Shown here: one piece after another, positions 1 to 7,061 of the stretch
How positions within the stretch are numbered: the stretch's first letter is position 1
How the letters are laid out: each line of letters opens with the position of its first letter
NCBI GenBank assembly: GCA_021732245.1
Contig: JAKFVJ010000393.1
Coordinates: 1-9,769, forward strand
Length of the DNA stretch: 9,769 bases
DNA from: Candidatus Obscuribacterales bacterium
Lineage (GTDB): Bacteria > Cyanobacteriota > Vampirovibrionia > Obscuribacterales > Obscuribacteraceae
Direction of reading: 5' to 3'
Program-made: the position numbers and the translations under genes
The notes under the pieces: generated by a model
The model's database searches: none
Told to the model about the DNA's origin: nothing
The model's input: the letters and a program-made list of their open reading frames with translations, nothing else

Positions 1-1744
1 TTACAGCGACCAGCTTCGGATAGCGTCCCTCTTCAACAGGGAATGCCAGGATGCGGCTGCTTATACCATCGAAATCAATTTCGACTGGCGGTACATCGTC
101 TTTACCGTTTTCCTTTTCCGCCTTCTTATCATCCTTCTTTGCCTCTATCGGCAATTCACCGGCAATAGGCATCGGCTTTTTGATGAAAGGTGATGGCGTG
201 TCTTTCTTAAGAGGCACAACGAATGGACGCGCTGCCTGCGGAAAGCTCAATTCAAATTGATGCTCGTCATATACAGGATTGAAATCACGCACACCGATGA
301 AATACAGATACTTACCTTCAGGATCAAATGAAGGGCAGTAGTCCGTGCGCAAAGCATCTGTCACATCGTGCTTTTTACCATTCGCGACATCAAGCATACG
401 AATGATGGAGAATTTCATCCCTTCCCAATCTTCAAAATGCAGATCGGGACTCCAGCTGTAAGCCAACCATTTTCCATCCGGTGACCAAGCAAGATCACAG
501 ATACGAGCTGATGCACTTTCATCCACTTTGCGCAATTTCTTTGCTTTTACATCCAAGATAAACAATTCTTGGCGATGATTAGCAATGGCAATTGTATCTT
601 CTTTGGGAGACGGCACAAGTTCTGTTATGCGACCAATTTGATCAGCAGTGACGACAACTGGTTCTTCACTCTGGTCAGCATGATGAATTTCAACTTGGTC
701 ATGACCAGGCTGATCATTTACAACGGCAAAACGTTTTCCGTCGGAAAGCCATTCTGTCAAGCGATAGCGCACGCGGCTGCCAACACCATGTTGAATTGGT
801 GCTTCTTCCCAAAGCGGCATTGTGAAAGGCTGTCCGCGAGAGATGAGAGCGACCGAATGTCCTTTTGGATGTGGCGAGACGTGTTCCAAGCGATCGGCAA
901 CAGGGACAAATTTTCTTGTTGACTGTGTAGGCGCCGATGGAATTAACACATCGAGTCGATGCACCGAATTGTCGAATGTGTCCAATACATAGATGTCGCC
1001 ACCGGCGGTGTAGACAATGCGCTTGCCGTCAGTAGATGGGTAGCGAACAAAATATTCGTCGTGATCACTGTGGTGCTTTAAATCGGAGCCATCAGACTCA
1101 CATGAATAGATATTACCGACACCTTCATGATCGGAAAGGAAATAGACACGTTTCCCAATCCACATCGGGCAGACCAAGTTGCCTTTTAACTCGATAAGGC
1201 GTTCAAACTCGCCCTTGCCTTTGGCATCAACCCAGAGATCTCCGGCAAGTCCACCACGATATCTTTTCCATCTGGCAGGATCACTGTTATTGCGACCAAT
1301 CACGGTGGCATTGTCATCGCCCATTGATATGGTCTGCCCGTCGCCATAATTGAAAGGCCTTACCGCACCTGTCTCCACATCAATTGCATAAAGTTGCATG
1401 GCATTGATAAAAGCTGAGCGATAATTCGACGCAAACAAAATTTCTTTGCCATCTTTTGTCCACCCGGACAGCTGGTGGACATATGTTCCCAAGTAAGAAA
1501 TACGCTTAGGGTCACCACCCTTAGCCGGCATCACGTAAATTTCCGGATTGCCTTCTTCGGTACAAATAAAAGCAATACGCTTACCGTCAGGCGAAAATCG
1601 CGGCATAGAGCTAACGCCCTTACCGGCTGTCAGGCGCCTGGCAATTCCCCCCTCGGATGACACCGACCAAAGATCGTCCTCGCACGTGAAGACTATGTTG
1701 TCAGCATAAATTGTAGGGAAGCGATAATAACCTTTGACGCTCAT
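1..1744 (-). CDS. Tricorn protease homologue, N-terminal half (partial, 3' end outside window)
   Basis: The reading frame is open for 581 codons from 1744 to the window edge. Tricorn is a cytoplasmic serine protease that degrades peptides released by proteasome- or Clp-type proteases. The N-terminus reads MSVKGYYRFPTIYADNIVF and then CEDDLWSV, a tricorn hallmark. Beta-propeller signatures follow: FSPDGKRIAF, WTKDGKEILF, the DPARWKRYRGG motif near residues 157-167, and ARxxTMPLW-like QPFTMPLWEE. These cover the six-bladed propeller and most of the seven-bladed one. A charged Lys/Asp/Glu-rich insert lies close to the truncated end, as in other bacterial tricorns. Archaeal tricorn is about 1,070 residues, so the C1, PDZ and catalytic C2 domains lie outside the window and catalytic competence cannot be judged. 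I chose ATG 1744 over ATG 1750 because AGGAG (1753-1757) is 8 nt from the former and only 2 nt from the latter. TolB-like WD40 proteins are the alternative, but the N-terminal motifs favour tricorn. Confidence 0.93.
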   Translation of the reverse strand, partial: MSVKGYYRFPTIYADNIVFTCEDDLWSVSSEGGIARRLTAGKGVSSMPRFSPDGKRIAFICTEEGNPEIYVMPAKGGDPKRISYLGTYVHQLSGWTKDGKEILFASNYRSAFINAMQLYAIDVETGAVRPFNYGDGQTISMGDDNATVIGRNNSDPARWKRYRGGLAGDLWVDAKGKGEFERLIELKGNLVCPMWIGKRVYFLSDHEGVGNIYSCESDGSDLKHHSDHDEYFVRYPSTDGKRIVYTAGGDIYVLDTFDNSVHRLDVLIPSAPTQSTRKFVPVADRLEHVSPHPKGHSVALISRGQPFTMPLWEEAPIQHGVGSRVRYRLTEWLSDGKRFAVVNDQPGHDQVEIHHADQSEEPVVVTADQIGRITELVPSPKEDTIAIANHRQELFILDVKAKKLRKVDESASARICDLAWSPDGKWLAYSWSPDLHFEDWEGMKFSIIRMLDVANGKKHDVTDALRTDYCPSFDPEGKYLYFIGVRDFNPVYDEHQFELSFPQAARPFVVPLKKDTPSPFIKKPMPIAGELPIEAKKDDKKAEKENGKDDVPPVEIDFDGISSRILAFPVEEGRYPKLVAV

Positions 1745-1786
1745 TGGCATCTCTCCTGACTGTGCGCGCGATGAACTAGTCCCTAT

Positions 1787-1814
1787 AGACTACACAATCA
1801 GCTCAGGTTTTCAA
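1787..1814 (-). promoter_or_regulatory. Weak candidate promoter for the tricorn gene
   Basis: On the minus strand, TTGAAA (1814-1809) is followed after 16 bp by TAGTCT (1792-1787), which keeps only the T, A and final T of the -10 consensus. It would give a leader of about 35-40 nt before ATG 1744. The match is modest and could be chance. Confidence 0.25.
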
Positions 1815-1840
1815 ATCTCTAGACTGTCTTTTCCATCAAC

Positions 1841-1869
1841 TTGGCATAGAGTACCCGTGGAGCTATAAT
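1841..1869 (+). promoter_or_regulatory. Sigma70-type promoter for the DUF433/DUF5615 unit
   Basis: TTGGCA (1841-1846), a 17 bp spacer and a perfect TATAAT (1864-1869) form a near-consensus promoter pointing into the toxin-antitoxin pair. Transcription would start near 1876 and leave a leader of about 48 nt. A TTGACT at 1883-1888 lacks a well-spaced -10 box and is less likely to be used. Type II antitoxins often bind their own promoter, but I see no clear palindrome over this one. Confidence 0.7.
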
Positions 1870-1924
1870 TCAAGCAGTTGTATTGACTTCTCAATCATGA
1901 ACCCCTCTGGGATAGATTTCCATA

Positions 1925-2149
1925 ATGACTGACTTTAACGAGCGCATCACAATCAACTCAGAGCAATGTGGGGGACGCCCTTGCATTCGCGGCATGCGAA
2001 TTCGGGTCACAGACATACTCGACCTGTTTGCATCAGGGCTCAGCGCTCAGGAAATCTTAGATGAGATGCCTGATCTCGAAATGGAAGACCTGAAAGCAGC
2101 ACTGAAGTATGCAGCTCAGCGGTTCGATCATCCAATTGTTGCGACATGA
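1925..2149 (+). CDS. DUF433 family putative antitoxin
   Basis: This 74-residue protein has the DUF433 pattern. The N-terminal strand ITINSEQCGGRPCIRGMRI (residues 8-26) contains the characteristic GGxPCIxGxRI motif. It is followed by helices with LxxFASGLSAQEILDEMPDLE (about 31-52) and a C-terminal helix, DLKAALKYAAQRF, that together look like a small helix-turn-helix unit. DUF433 proteins are usually encoded just before DUF5615 PIN-like proteins and are thought to be DNA-binding antitoxins that neutralise the partner. Here the stop codon overlaps the next start as ATGA, so the two are translationally coupled, the usual antitoxin-first order. The start ATG has only a weak purine stretch upstream (GGGAT, about 10 nt away). 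Family assignment is confident; the toxin-antitoxin role is inferred from family and gene order. Confidence 0.9.
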   Translation: MTDFNERITINSEQCGGRPCIRGMRIRVTDILDLFASGLSAQEILDEMPDLEMEDLKAALKYAAQRFDHPIVAT

Positions 2150-2484
2150 TCATTTGGCTAGATGCCCAACTTTCACCCAATCTTGCTCCATGGATTCAAT
2201 CAACTTTCGGCGTGGAGACGCATGCCTTGCGGGATCTAAATCTACGTGACGCTACTGATGAAGAAATCTTCAAGGCGGCACACAAGGCTGGTGCGACAGT
2301 AATGACCAAAGACAGCGACTTCATCAACCTCTTCCATCAAAAGGGAGCACCGCCACAAATCATCTGGCTGACCTGTGGAAACACGTCAAACGGCTACCTA
2401 CGCACTCTTTTGGCAACTGCATTGCCAAAAGCCCTTCCATTATTGCAAGCCGGGGAACCCCTAATTGAAATAACAACAGCCTAG
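2146..2484 (+). CDS. DUF5615 PIN-like putative toxin (ribonuclease)
   Basis: The 112-residue protein begins MIIWLDAQLSPNLAPWI, the DUF5615 start in which D6 is a probable metal ligand. Other conserved acidic positions are D35 with D38/E39 in LRDATDEEIF and D56/D58 in the TKDSDF block (residues 54-59). The later strand QIIWLTCGNTSN (71-82) is also typical, although many relatives have Arg where Leu-Thr-Cys stands here. PIN-like proteins with such clusters are Mg- or Mn-dependent ribonucleases. The gene starts inside the stop of the DUF433 gene (ATGA), so the pair is one operon. The acidic residues are all present, so the protein looks intact. It ends 18 bp from the 3' end of the convergent nrdB gene, with no visible terminator between them. 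RNase activity and toxicity are inferred. Confidence 0.87.
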   Translation: MIIWLDAQLSPNLAPWIQSTFGVETHALRDLNLRDATDEEIFKAAHKAGATVMTKDSDFINLFHQKGAPPQIIWLTCGNTSNGYLRTLLATALPKALPLLQAGEPLIEITTA

Positions 2485-2502
2485 AAATCGAACTCCTGCG
2501 GC

Positions 2503-3654
2503 TTAATCCCAGCTCAAGGCTCCGCCGACTTGGTAGTCGATGACGCGGGTTTCGAAGAAGTTTTTCTCTTTCTTCAAGTCGAGCATTTCGCTCATCCATG
2601 GGAATGGATTTTTGGCGCCAGCGTATTGTTCAGGTAGACCAATTTGCTTGCAACGGCGATTGGCTACGAAGCGCAAGTAGTCGTGGAACATGTTGACGTT
2701 GAGTCCCAGCACTCCGCGCGGCATTGTATCTTCGGCGTACTTGTATTCGAGATCAACACCTTGCTTGATGAGATCGACCATTTCTTGCTGGAATTCCGTT
2801 GTCCAGAGATGTGGATTTTCAGCTTTAATTTGGTTGATGACGTCGATACCAAAATTCAAGTGCATCGATTCATCGCGAAGAATGTATTGGAATTCTTCCG
2901 ATGCCCCGGTCATCTTGTTTTGACGACCGAAGGAAAGCATTTGCACAAAGCCTACGTAGAAGAAGATGCCTTCCATGATTACGTAGAAGCCAATCAAGTT
3001 ACGCAGCAAGCGCTGGTCTGTGGCAAATGTACCAGTCTTGAAATTCGGATCAGCAAGCTCTGTCGTGAATTGCATTTCGAAAGCATTCTTTGCGTGAATG
3101 CCTGGAATTTCACGGTACATGTTGAAGATTTCGCCTTCGTCTAGACCAAGGCTTTCAACAACGTATTGATAAGCGTGCGTATGCAAAGCTTCTTCAAAAG
3201 CTTGTCTCAAAAGATACTGGCGGCACTCAGGATTAGTAATGTGTCTGTAGATAGCCAATACTAAGTTGTTAGCAACGAGTGAATCGGCAGTCGAGAAAAA
3301 GCCCAGATTGCGCTTAATAATTCGACGCTCGTCTTCAGTCAAACCATTCGGGTCTTTCCAGAGAGCAATATCGCGGCTCATGCTAATTTCTTGCGGCATC
3401 CAGTGGTTGGCGCATGCATCTAAGTACTTCTGCCACGCCCAGTCGTATTTAAAGGGCACCAGTTGGTTCAAATCGGCTCTGCAATTGATGATTGCTTTCT
3501 CGTCGACTGTTATGCGGTGAGAGTCCATTCCAATCACTTCAGCGCCCGTATAACCGGCACCAGCATTTATGACTGGAACCGGCGGGGTAGCCGGAGTCGG
3601 AGGAGTAGCTACTGCCTGTGCCAAACCCTGTCCTAAACCCTCGAAATTAAGCAT
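2503..3654 (-). CDS. nrdB: Class I ribonucleotide reductase small subunit (R2), Chlamydia-like but tyrosine-bearing
   Basis: The 383-residue R2 subunit houses the di-metal/radical cofactor that starts catalysis in NrdA. All six expected ligands can be read: D124 (FFSTAD), E155 and H158 (FEEALHTH), E228 (IMEGIFF), E262 and H265 (RDESMH). The radical tyrosine is Y162, four residues after H158, equivalent to E. coli Y122. The C-terminal Y374 (IDYQVGG) is the probable relay to NrdA. Long stretches resemble Chlamydia trachomatis R2 (for example the LDEGEIFNMY, RQNKM and NPFPWMSE blocks), but Chlamydia has Phe at the radical site and Glu at the first ligand, while this protein has Tyr and Asp. The first 40 or so residues form a Pro/Ala/Val-rich extension without an ATP-cone. 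GGGAGG (3665-3660) lies 5 nt before the ATG. It follows nrdA but has its own promoter. Confidence 0.97.
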   Translation of the reverse strand: MLNFEGLGQGLAQAVATPPTPATPPVPVINAGAGYTGAEVIGMDSHRITVDEKAIINCRADLNQLVPFKYDWAWQKYLDACANHWMPQEISMSRDIALWKDPNGLTEDERRIIKRNLGFFSTADSLVANNLVLAIYRHITNPECRQYLLRQAFEEALHTHAYQYVVESLGLDEGEIFNMYREIPGIHAKNAFEMQFTTELADPNFKTGTFATDQRLLRNLIGFYVIMEGIFFYVGFVQMLSFGRQNKMTGASEEFQYILRDESMHLNFGIDVINQIKAENPHLWTTEFQQEMVDLIKQGVDLEYKYAEDTMPRGVLGLNVNMFHDYLRFVANRRCKQIGLPEQYAGAKNPFPWMSEMLDLKKEKNFFETRVIDYQVGGALSWD

Positions 3655-3700
3655 TTATGCCTCCCGCCCGTCGCCTTTTCTACCCTGGTTGCCTATTGGC

Positions 3701-3727
3701 TATATACCATACTATTGTATGTATATA
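3701..3727. promoter_or_regulatory. Palindromic operator-like sequence over the nrdB -10 box
   Basis: CATAC-TATT-GTATG (3708-3721) is a perfect 5-bp inverted repeat. With one extra C it extends outwards into TATATA arms on both sides (3701-3706 and 3722-3727 region), giving an almost symmetrical AT-rich palindrome. It covers the predicted -10 hexamer of nrdB. Thirteen bases of it, CTATTGTATGTAT (3712-3724), recur exactly at 6770-6782 over the predicted nrdA -10. NrdR repressor boxes in other bacteria are AT-rich palindromes of similar length beside nrd promoters, but the match to the recalled NrdR consensus is only partial, so the binding protein is inferred. Confidence 0.55.
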
Positions 3728-3742
3728 TTGCTGTTTTGGCAA
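3714..3742 (-). promoter_or_regulatory. Predicted nrdB promoter
   Basis: Read on the minus strand, TTGCCA (3742-3737), a 17 bp spacer and TACAAT (3719-3714) match the sigma70 consensus at five of six bases in each hexamer. Transcription would start near 3707, giving a leader of about 50 nt before the nrdB ATG. It means nrdB need not depend on read-through from nrdA. Confidence 0.65.
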
Positions 3743-3756
3743 GTTAATTCAGCTGC

Positions 3757-3780
3757 CGGGCGCATGCAATGCGCCCCTAC
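3757..3780. repeat. REP-like palindrome between nrdA and nrdB
   Basis: GGGCGCAT (3758-3765) and ATGCGCCC (3769-3776) form a perfect 8-bp GC-rich stem with a 3-nt loop. On the minus strand the element reads GTAGGGGCGCATTGC followed by the second arm. The GTAGGGGCG...GCCC layout resembles short dispersed palindromic repeats found in many copies in several environmental bacterial genomes (recalled, not searched). No T-run follows the stem on either strand, so it is not a classical intrinsic terminator, although it could protect or end the nrdA mRNA 3' end. Confidence 0.6.
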
Positions 3781-3786
3781 AAAACT

Positions 3787-3873
3787 GAGATCATTACAGA
3801 TATCGAGATCATTACAGATATCGAGATCATTACAGATATCGAGATCATTACAGATATCGAGACCATGACAGTC
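3787..3873. repeat. 18-bp tandem repeat (minisatellite), four perfect copies plus a degenerate fifth
   Basis: The unit GAGATCATTACAGATATC occurs four times without a mismatch at 3787-3804, 3805-3822, 3823-3840 and 3841-3858. A decayed copy, GAGACCATGACAGTC, lies at 3859-3873, against the nrdA side. Each unit carries one GATC and one GATATC site. The array begins 6 bp after the REP-like palindrome and ends 12 bp from the nrdA stop codon, so it sits in the nrdA 3' untranslated region, upstream of the nrdB promoter. The length is a multiple of three, so open frames run through it by construction; I do not regard these as genes. Perfect identity implies recent expansion or copy-number change. Confidence 0.95.
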
Positions 3874-3885
3874 AATCAAGACCAT

Positions 3886-6729
3886 TTACTGACACGCCTC
3901 ACAGTCCGGATCAGTTATCGAACACGCTTTGATATCCGTTGCCGGTACCGGAGCAACAACTTGTGTTACCGGTACGCTTTTCACCGCATTCAATGCTGAT
4001 GTTTGTACTGTTGATTTTTCAGCATTTGTTGCAGATAGAGTCCGCAAGTAATAAGTCGTCTTCAGCGCGCGCAACCAAGCATGCTTGTACATGTCATCGA
4101 GTTTGCGACCGGACGGCTCAGACATATAGAGGTTCAAGCTTTGCGCTTGATCGATCCACTTTTGTCTGCGAGCTGCTGCGTCAATGAGCCACTTCGAATC
4201 AACTTCAAAAGCAGTTGCGTACAACGCTTTCAATTCTGCCGGTATGCGCTCGATTGGTTTGACTGATCCATCAAAGTACTTCAAGTCATGAACCATCACT
4301 TCATCCCACATGCCGATCTTTTTGAGATCTTCAACGAGATAAGCATTGAGCACGGTGAAGTCACCGGAAAGATTCGACTTAACAAACAGATTTTGGAAAG
4401 TCGGCTCAATCGATTGACTGACGCCTGCGATATTGGAAATGGTAGCGGTTGGTGCAATCGCTAAGCAATTGCTGTTGCGCATGCCGTATTGCTTAATATG
4501 TTCGCGCACCGGTGTCCAATCCATAGCTGACGAACGATCGATATCAATGTACTTACCGCGCGTCTTAGCCAGAATTTCCAAGCTATCAATCGGAAGTATG
4601 CCTTTGTCCCATAATGAGCCCTTGTAAGTGGAATAAGTGCCACGCTCACGAGCCAATTCGCTTGACGCCATGATGGCAAAGTAGCTGATTGCTTCCATGC
4701 TCTTATCGGCAAACTCAACTGCCGCATCAGATGCGTAAGGAATACGCAGTTTCAAAAGCGCATCTTGAAAGCCCATGAAACCAAGTCCGACTGGACGGTG
4801 CTTCAAGTTGGAATTGCGTGCTTTGCCGACGCTGTAATAGTTGATATCAATTACGTTGTCCAGCATGCGCATAGCTGTTTTACATGTGCGCTGCAGCTTA
4901 GCAACATCGAGACCCTTCTCGGTAATGTGATTTACCAAGTTGATTGAGCCCAAATTACAAACGGCAATTTCTTTGGAGTTGGTGTTCAAAGTAATTTCCG
5001 TGCAAAGGTTGGAAGAGTGCACAACACCGACGTGCTGTTGTGGGCTTCTCATGTTGCATGGATCTTTGAAGGTAATCCAAGGATGGCCTGTTTCAAACAA
5101 CATGGACAACATCTTGCGCCAGAGACCAACAGCTGCAACTTTCTTGTGCAACTTGATGCGGCCTTCAGCAGCCATTTTCTCGTAACGCTCGTAAGCTTCC
5201 TTGAAAGCTGGTCCGTGCAAGTCGTGCAAATCCGGAACATCGTTTGGACTAAATAATGTCCACTCGCCATCTTCCATGACGCGCTGCATGAACAAATCCG
5301 GAATCCAATTGGCCGAATTCATATCGTGAGTACGGCGTCTGTCGTCACCTGTGTTCTTGCGCAATTCAAGAAATTCTTCTATGTCCAAGTGCCACGATTC
5401 CAGATAGCAGCAAACAGCGCCTTTGCGCTTGCCGCCCTGGTTAACAGCAACAGCTGTATCGTTAACGACTTTCAAGAATGGAACAACACCTTGGCTCTTG
5501 CCGTTGGTTCCGGCAATGTGAGCACCAAGGGCGCGAACTGGTGTCCAGTCGTTGCCCAAGCCGCCGCTGAATTTAGAAAGCAATGCGTTGTCTTTCATAG
5601 CATCGTAAATGCCTTCCAGATCGTCGCCTACTGTTGTTAAGAAACAGGAGGACAGTTGCGGCCGGTGAGTGCCGGAATTGAAAAGTGTTGGTGTAGAACT
5701 TACAAAGTCGAAGCTGGACAAGAGTTCATAGAACTCGATAGCGCGAGCTTCGCGATCTACTTCATTTAATGTCAGACCCATTGCAACGCGCATCCAGAAA
5801 GCTTGTGGCAATTCAATGCGCTTGCCATCGACGTGAATGAGGTAGCGGTCAAACAGGGTCTGCAATCCGAGATATTGGAAATCTAAATCGCGATCAGCTT
5901 TAATTGCATTACCAATTTGCTTGAGATCGAACTGAGCCATTTTTGGATCAATTAATCCGGCTTCAATTCCTATCTTTATATAGTCACCAAAATATTCCGG
6001 ATAACGCTTGGTCATCTCGGCATGAGTTACCGGCTCGCCAATAACTTCGCGTCGGATTTGGTCGAGCAATAAACGCGCTGTTGCATATGAATATGCCGGG
6101 TCGCGTTCAATTAATGTGCGAGCGGACAGAATTGCCGATTGAAATACTTCTACTTCCGGAATTCCATCATATAAATTGCCGACTGTTCCTTCAAAAATCG
6201 TTTTGGTGGAAACAGCATCACCCAATCCGTTGCAAGATTCTTCGATGACTGTTTGCAAGCGGGCAACATTTAATGGTTGTTTGCGACCATCCGGCATCGC
6301 CACCGAAATCTTAAGTTGCGGTCCTTCACCAGATTCTTCTTGCTGGCGCACGCGTTCACGAGCACGCTCTTCACGATAAAGAACATAACGACGGGCGACT
6401 TCTTGTTCGCCGGCGCGCATCATGCAAAGTTCAACTTGGTCTTGGATAAGTTCAATGTGCAACGAGCCACCGGTTGGTTGGCGGCGCATCAATGTCTCTA
6501 CAACTTGATTGGTCAACTTCTGGACCAAATCACGCACACGCGAACTTTCAGAACCGTGAGTGCCTTCGGTTGCCAGAAAAGCTTTGGTCATTGCGACAGC
6601 AATCTTGCTCGGGTCGAATGGTACGACCTGACCTGTACGGCGAATCACCTTATACAGGCTATACGGGTTACCGGCCACCGTGTCATTCGATGCGTTTGTT
6701 TGGCCAATTTGCTCAACTTGTTGGCTCAT
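3886..6729 (-). CDS. nrdA: Class I ribonucleotide reductase large subunit (R1) with two ATP-cones
   Basis: The 947-residue catalytic subunit reduces ribonucleoside diphosphates using the radical held by NrdB. Active-site residues are visible: C362 (SSCFL) and C591 (AVCNLGS) as the redox pair, C576 as the thiyl-radical cysteine with N574 and E578 (SNLCTEI), and radical-transfer tyrosines Y893/Y894 (TTYYLRTL). The tail ends in CEAC (C943, C946), the swinging pair that thioredoxin-type reductants recharge, with a further C936. The N-terminus carries two ATP-cones: residues about 24-125 (YKVIRRTGQVVPFDPSKI) and about 138-231 (MPDGRKQPLNVARL to LLDQIRREVIG). The second corresponds to the single E. 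coli cone. E. coli NrdA has 761 residues; the extra cone and a linker near the tail (900-935) explain much of the excess. AAGGGGAG (6743-6736) lies 6 nt before the ATG, giving a strong start. The block GNDWTPVRALGAHI resembles the chlamydial enzyme. Confidence 0.98.
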   Translation of the reverse strand: MSQQVEQIGQTNASNDTVAGNPYSLYKVIRRTGQVVPFDPSKIAVAMTKAFLATEGTHGSESSRVRDLVQKLTNQVVETLMRRQPTGGSLHIELIQDQVELCMMRAGEQEVARRYVLYREERARERVRQQEESGEGPQLKISVAMPDGRKQPLNVARLQTVIEESCNGLGDAVSTKTIFEGTVGNLYDGIPEVEVFQSAILSARTLIERDPAYSYATARLLLDQIRREVIGEPVTHAEMTKRYPEYFGDYIKIGIEAGLIDPKMAQFDLKQIGNAIKADRDLDFQYLGLQTLFDRYLIHVDGKRIELPQAFWMRVAMGLTLNEVDREARAIEFYELLSSFDFVSSTPTLFNSGTHRPQLSSCFLTTVGDDLEGIYDAMKDNALLSKFSGGLGNDWTPVRALGAHIAGTNGKSQGVVPFLKVVNDTAVAVNQGGKRKGAVCCYLESWHLDIEEFLELRKNTGDDRRRTHDMNSANWIPDLFMQRVMEDGEWTLFSPNDVPDLHDLHGPAFKEAYERYEKMAAEGRIKLHKKVAAVGLWRKMLSMLFETGHPWITFKDPCNMRSPQQHVGVVHSSNLCTEITLNTNSKEIAVCNLGSINLVNHITEKGLDVAKLQRTCKTAMRMLDNVIDINYYSVGKARNSNLKHRPVGLGFMGFQDALLKLRIPYASDAAVEFADKSMEAISYFAIMASSELARERGTYSTYKGSLWDKGILPIDSLEILAKTRGKYIDIDRSSAMDWTPVREHIKQYGMRNSNCLAIAPTATISNIAGVSQSIEPTFQNLFVKSNLSGDFTVLNAYLVEDLKKIGMWDEVMVHDLKYFDGSVKPIERIPAELKALYATAFEVDSKWLIDAAARRQKWIDQAQSLNLYMSEPSGRKLDDMYKHAWLRALKTTYYLRTLSATNAEKSTVQTSALNAVKSVPVTQVVAPVPATDIKACSITDPDCEACQ

Positions 6730-6771
6730 TGTGGTCTCCCCTTATAGCGGTTGGCGAAGTAGTTACTGTCT

Positions 6772-6799
6772 ATTGTATGTATGATGAGAAATGAGTAAA
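6772..6799 (-). promoter_or_regulatory. Predicted nrdA promoter with shared operator motif
   Basis: On the minus strand TTTACT (6799-6794), a 16 bp spacer and TACAAT (6777-6772) form a moderate promoter with a leader of about 35 nt. The -10 box lies inside CTATTGTATGTAT (6770-6782, plus-strand reading), an exact 13-bp copy of the sequence over the nrdB -10 box. The longer palindrome seen at nrdB is less complete here. The shared position argues for one repressor acting on both genes. Confidence 0.55.
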
Positions 6800-6833
6800 G
6801 AGTTTTTTCGCGAGCAAAAAACTCGCGGAAAAA
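6800..6833. other. Overlapping, mutually exclusive hairpins upstream of the nrdA promoter
   Basis: Two stems compete for the same bases. CGCGAG (6809-6814) pairs with CTCGCG (6822-6827), extended by a T-run and A-run on the outside to about 12 bp with one G-T pair. Alternatively GAGTTTTTT (6800-6808) pairs perfectly with AAAAAACTC (6816-6824) over 9 bp. Neither is followed by a T-run on either strand, so it is not a standard terminator. The element lies directly upstream of the predicted -35 box of nrdA. It would be transcribed only if a promoter lies further upstream. Confidence 0.55.
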
Positions 6834-7061
6834 GCCCTCACAAAAAGCGCCTTACATAATTTCGGATTATGGAAAAACGACTGTGGAAAATTATAACGAT
6901 GATCGAGTCCGTGATCATTAGCTGGGAGAGGATCTTCGGCGATCCGATCAGATATCGCAATGGCCCGATCAAGAAAAACAATTCGTATTGCTGATCGGCC
7001 ACTACTATATTCACGATATATACAACAAGTCGACAAACTGTCAAAAAAGTATTTTTTCTAC

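Noticed and set aside
2644..3144. 166-codon plus-strand open frame inside nrdB
   Set aside because: Antisense shadow of a clearly conserved nrdB; no independent support.
3787..3873. CRISPR array
   Set aside because: Units are contiguous 18-bp repeats with no spacers and no cas genes nearby.
3569..3999. Plus-strand open frames with the repeated peptide SLQISR or EIITDI
   Set aside because: They are a by-product of an 18-bp tandem repeat whose length is a multiple of three; they also overlap nrdA and nrdB on the other strand.
6882..6890. DnaA box controlling nrdA (TGTGGAAAA)
   Set aside because: Single site with one mismatch and no second good box; too weak to call, though DnaA control of nrd genes is known in E. 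coli.
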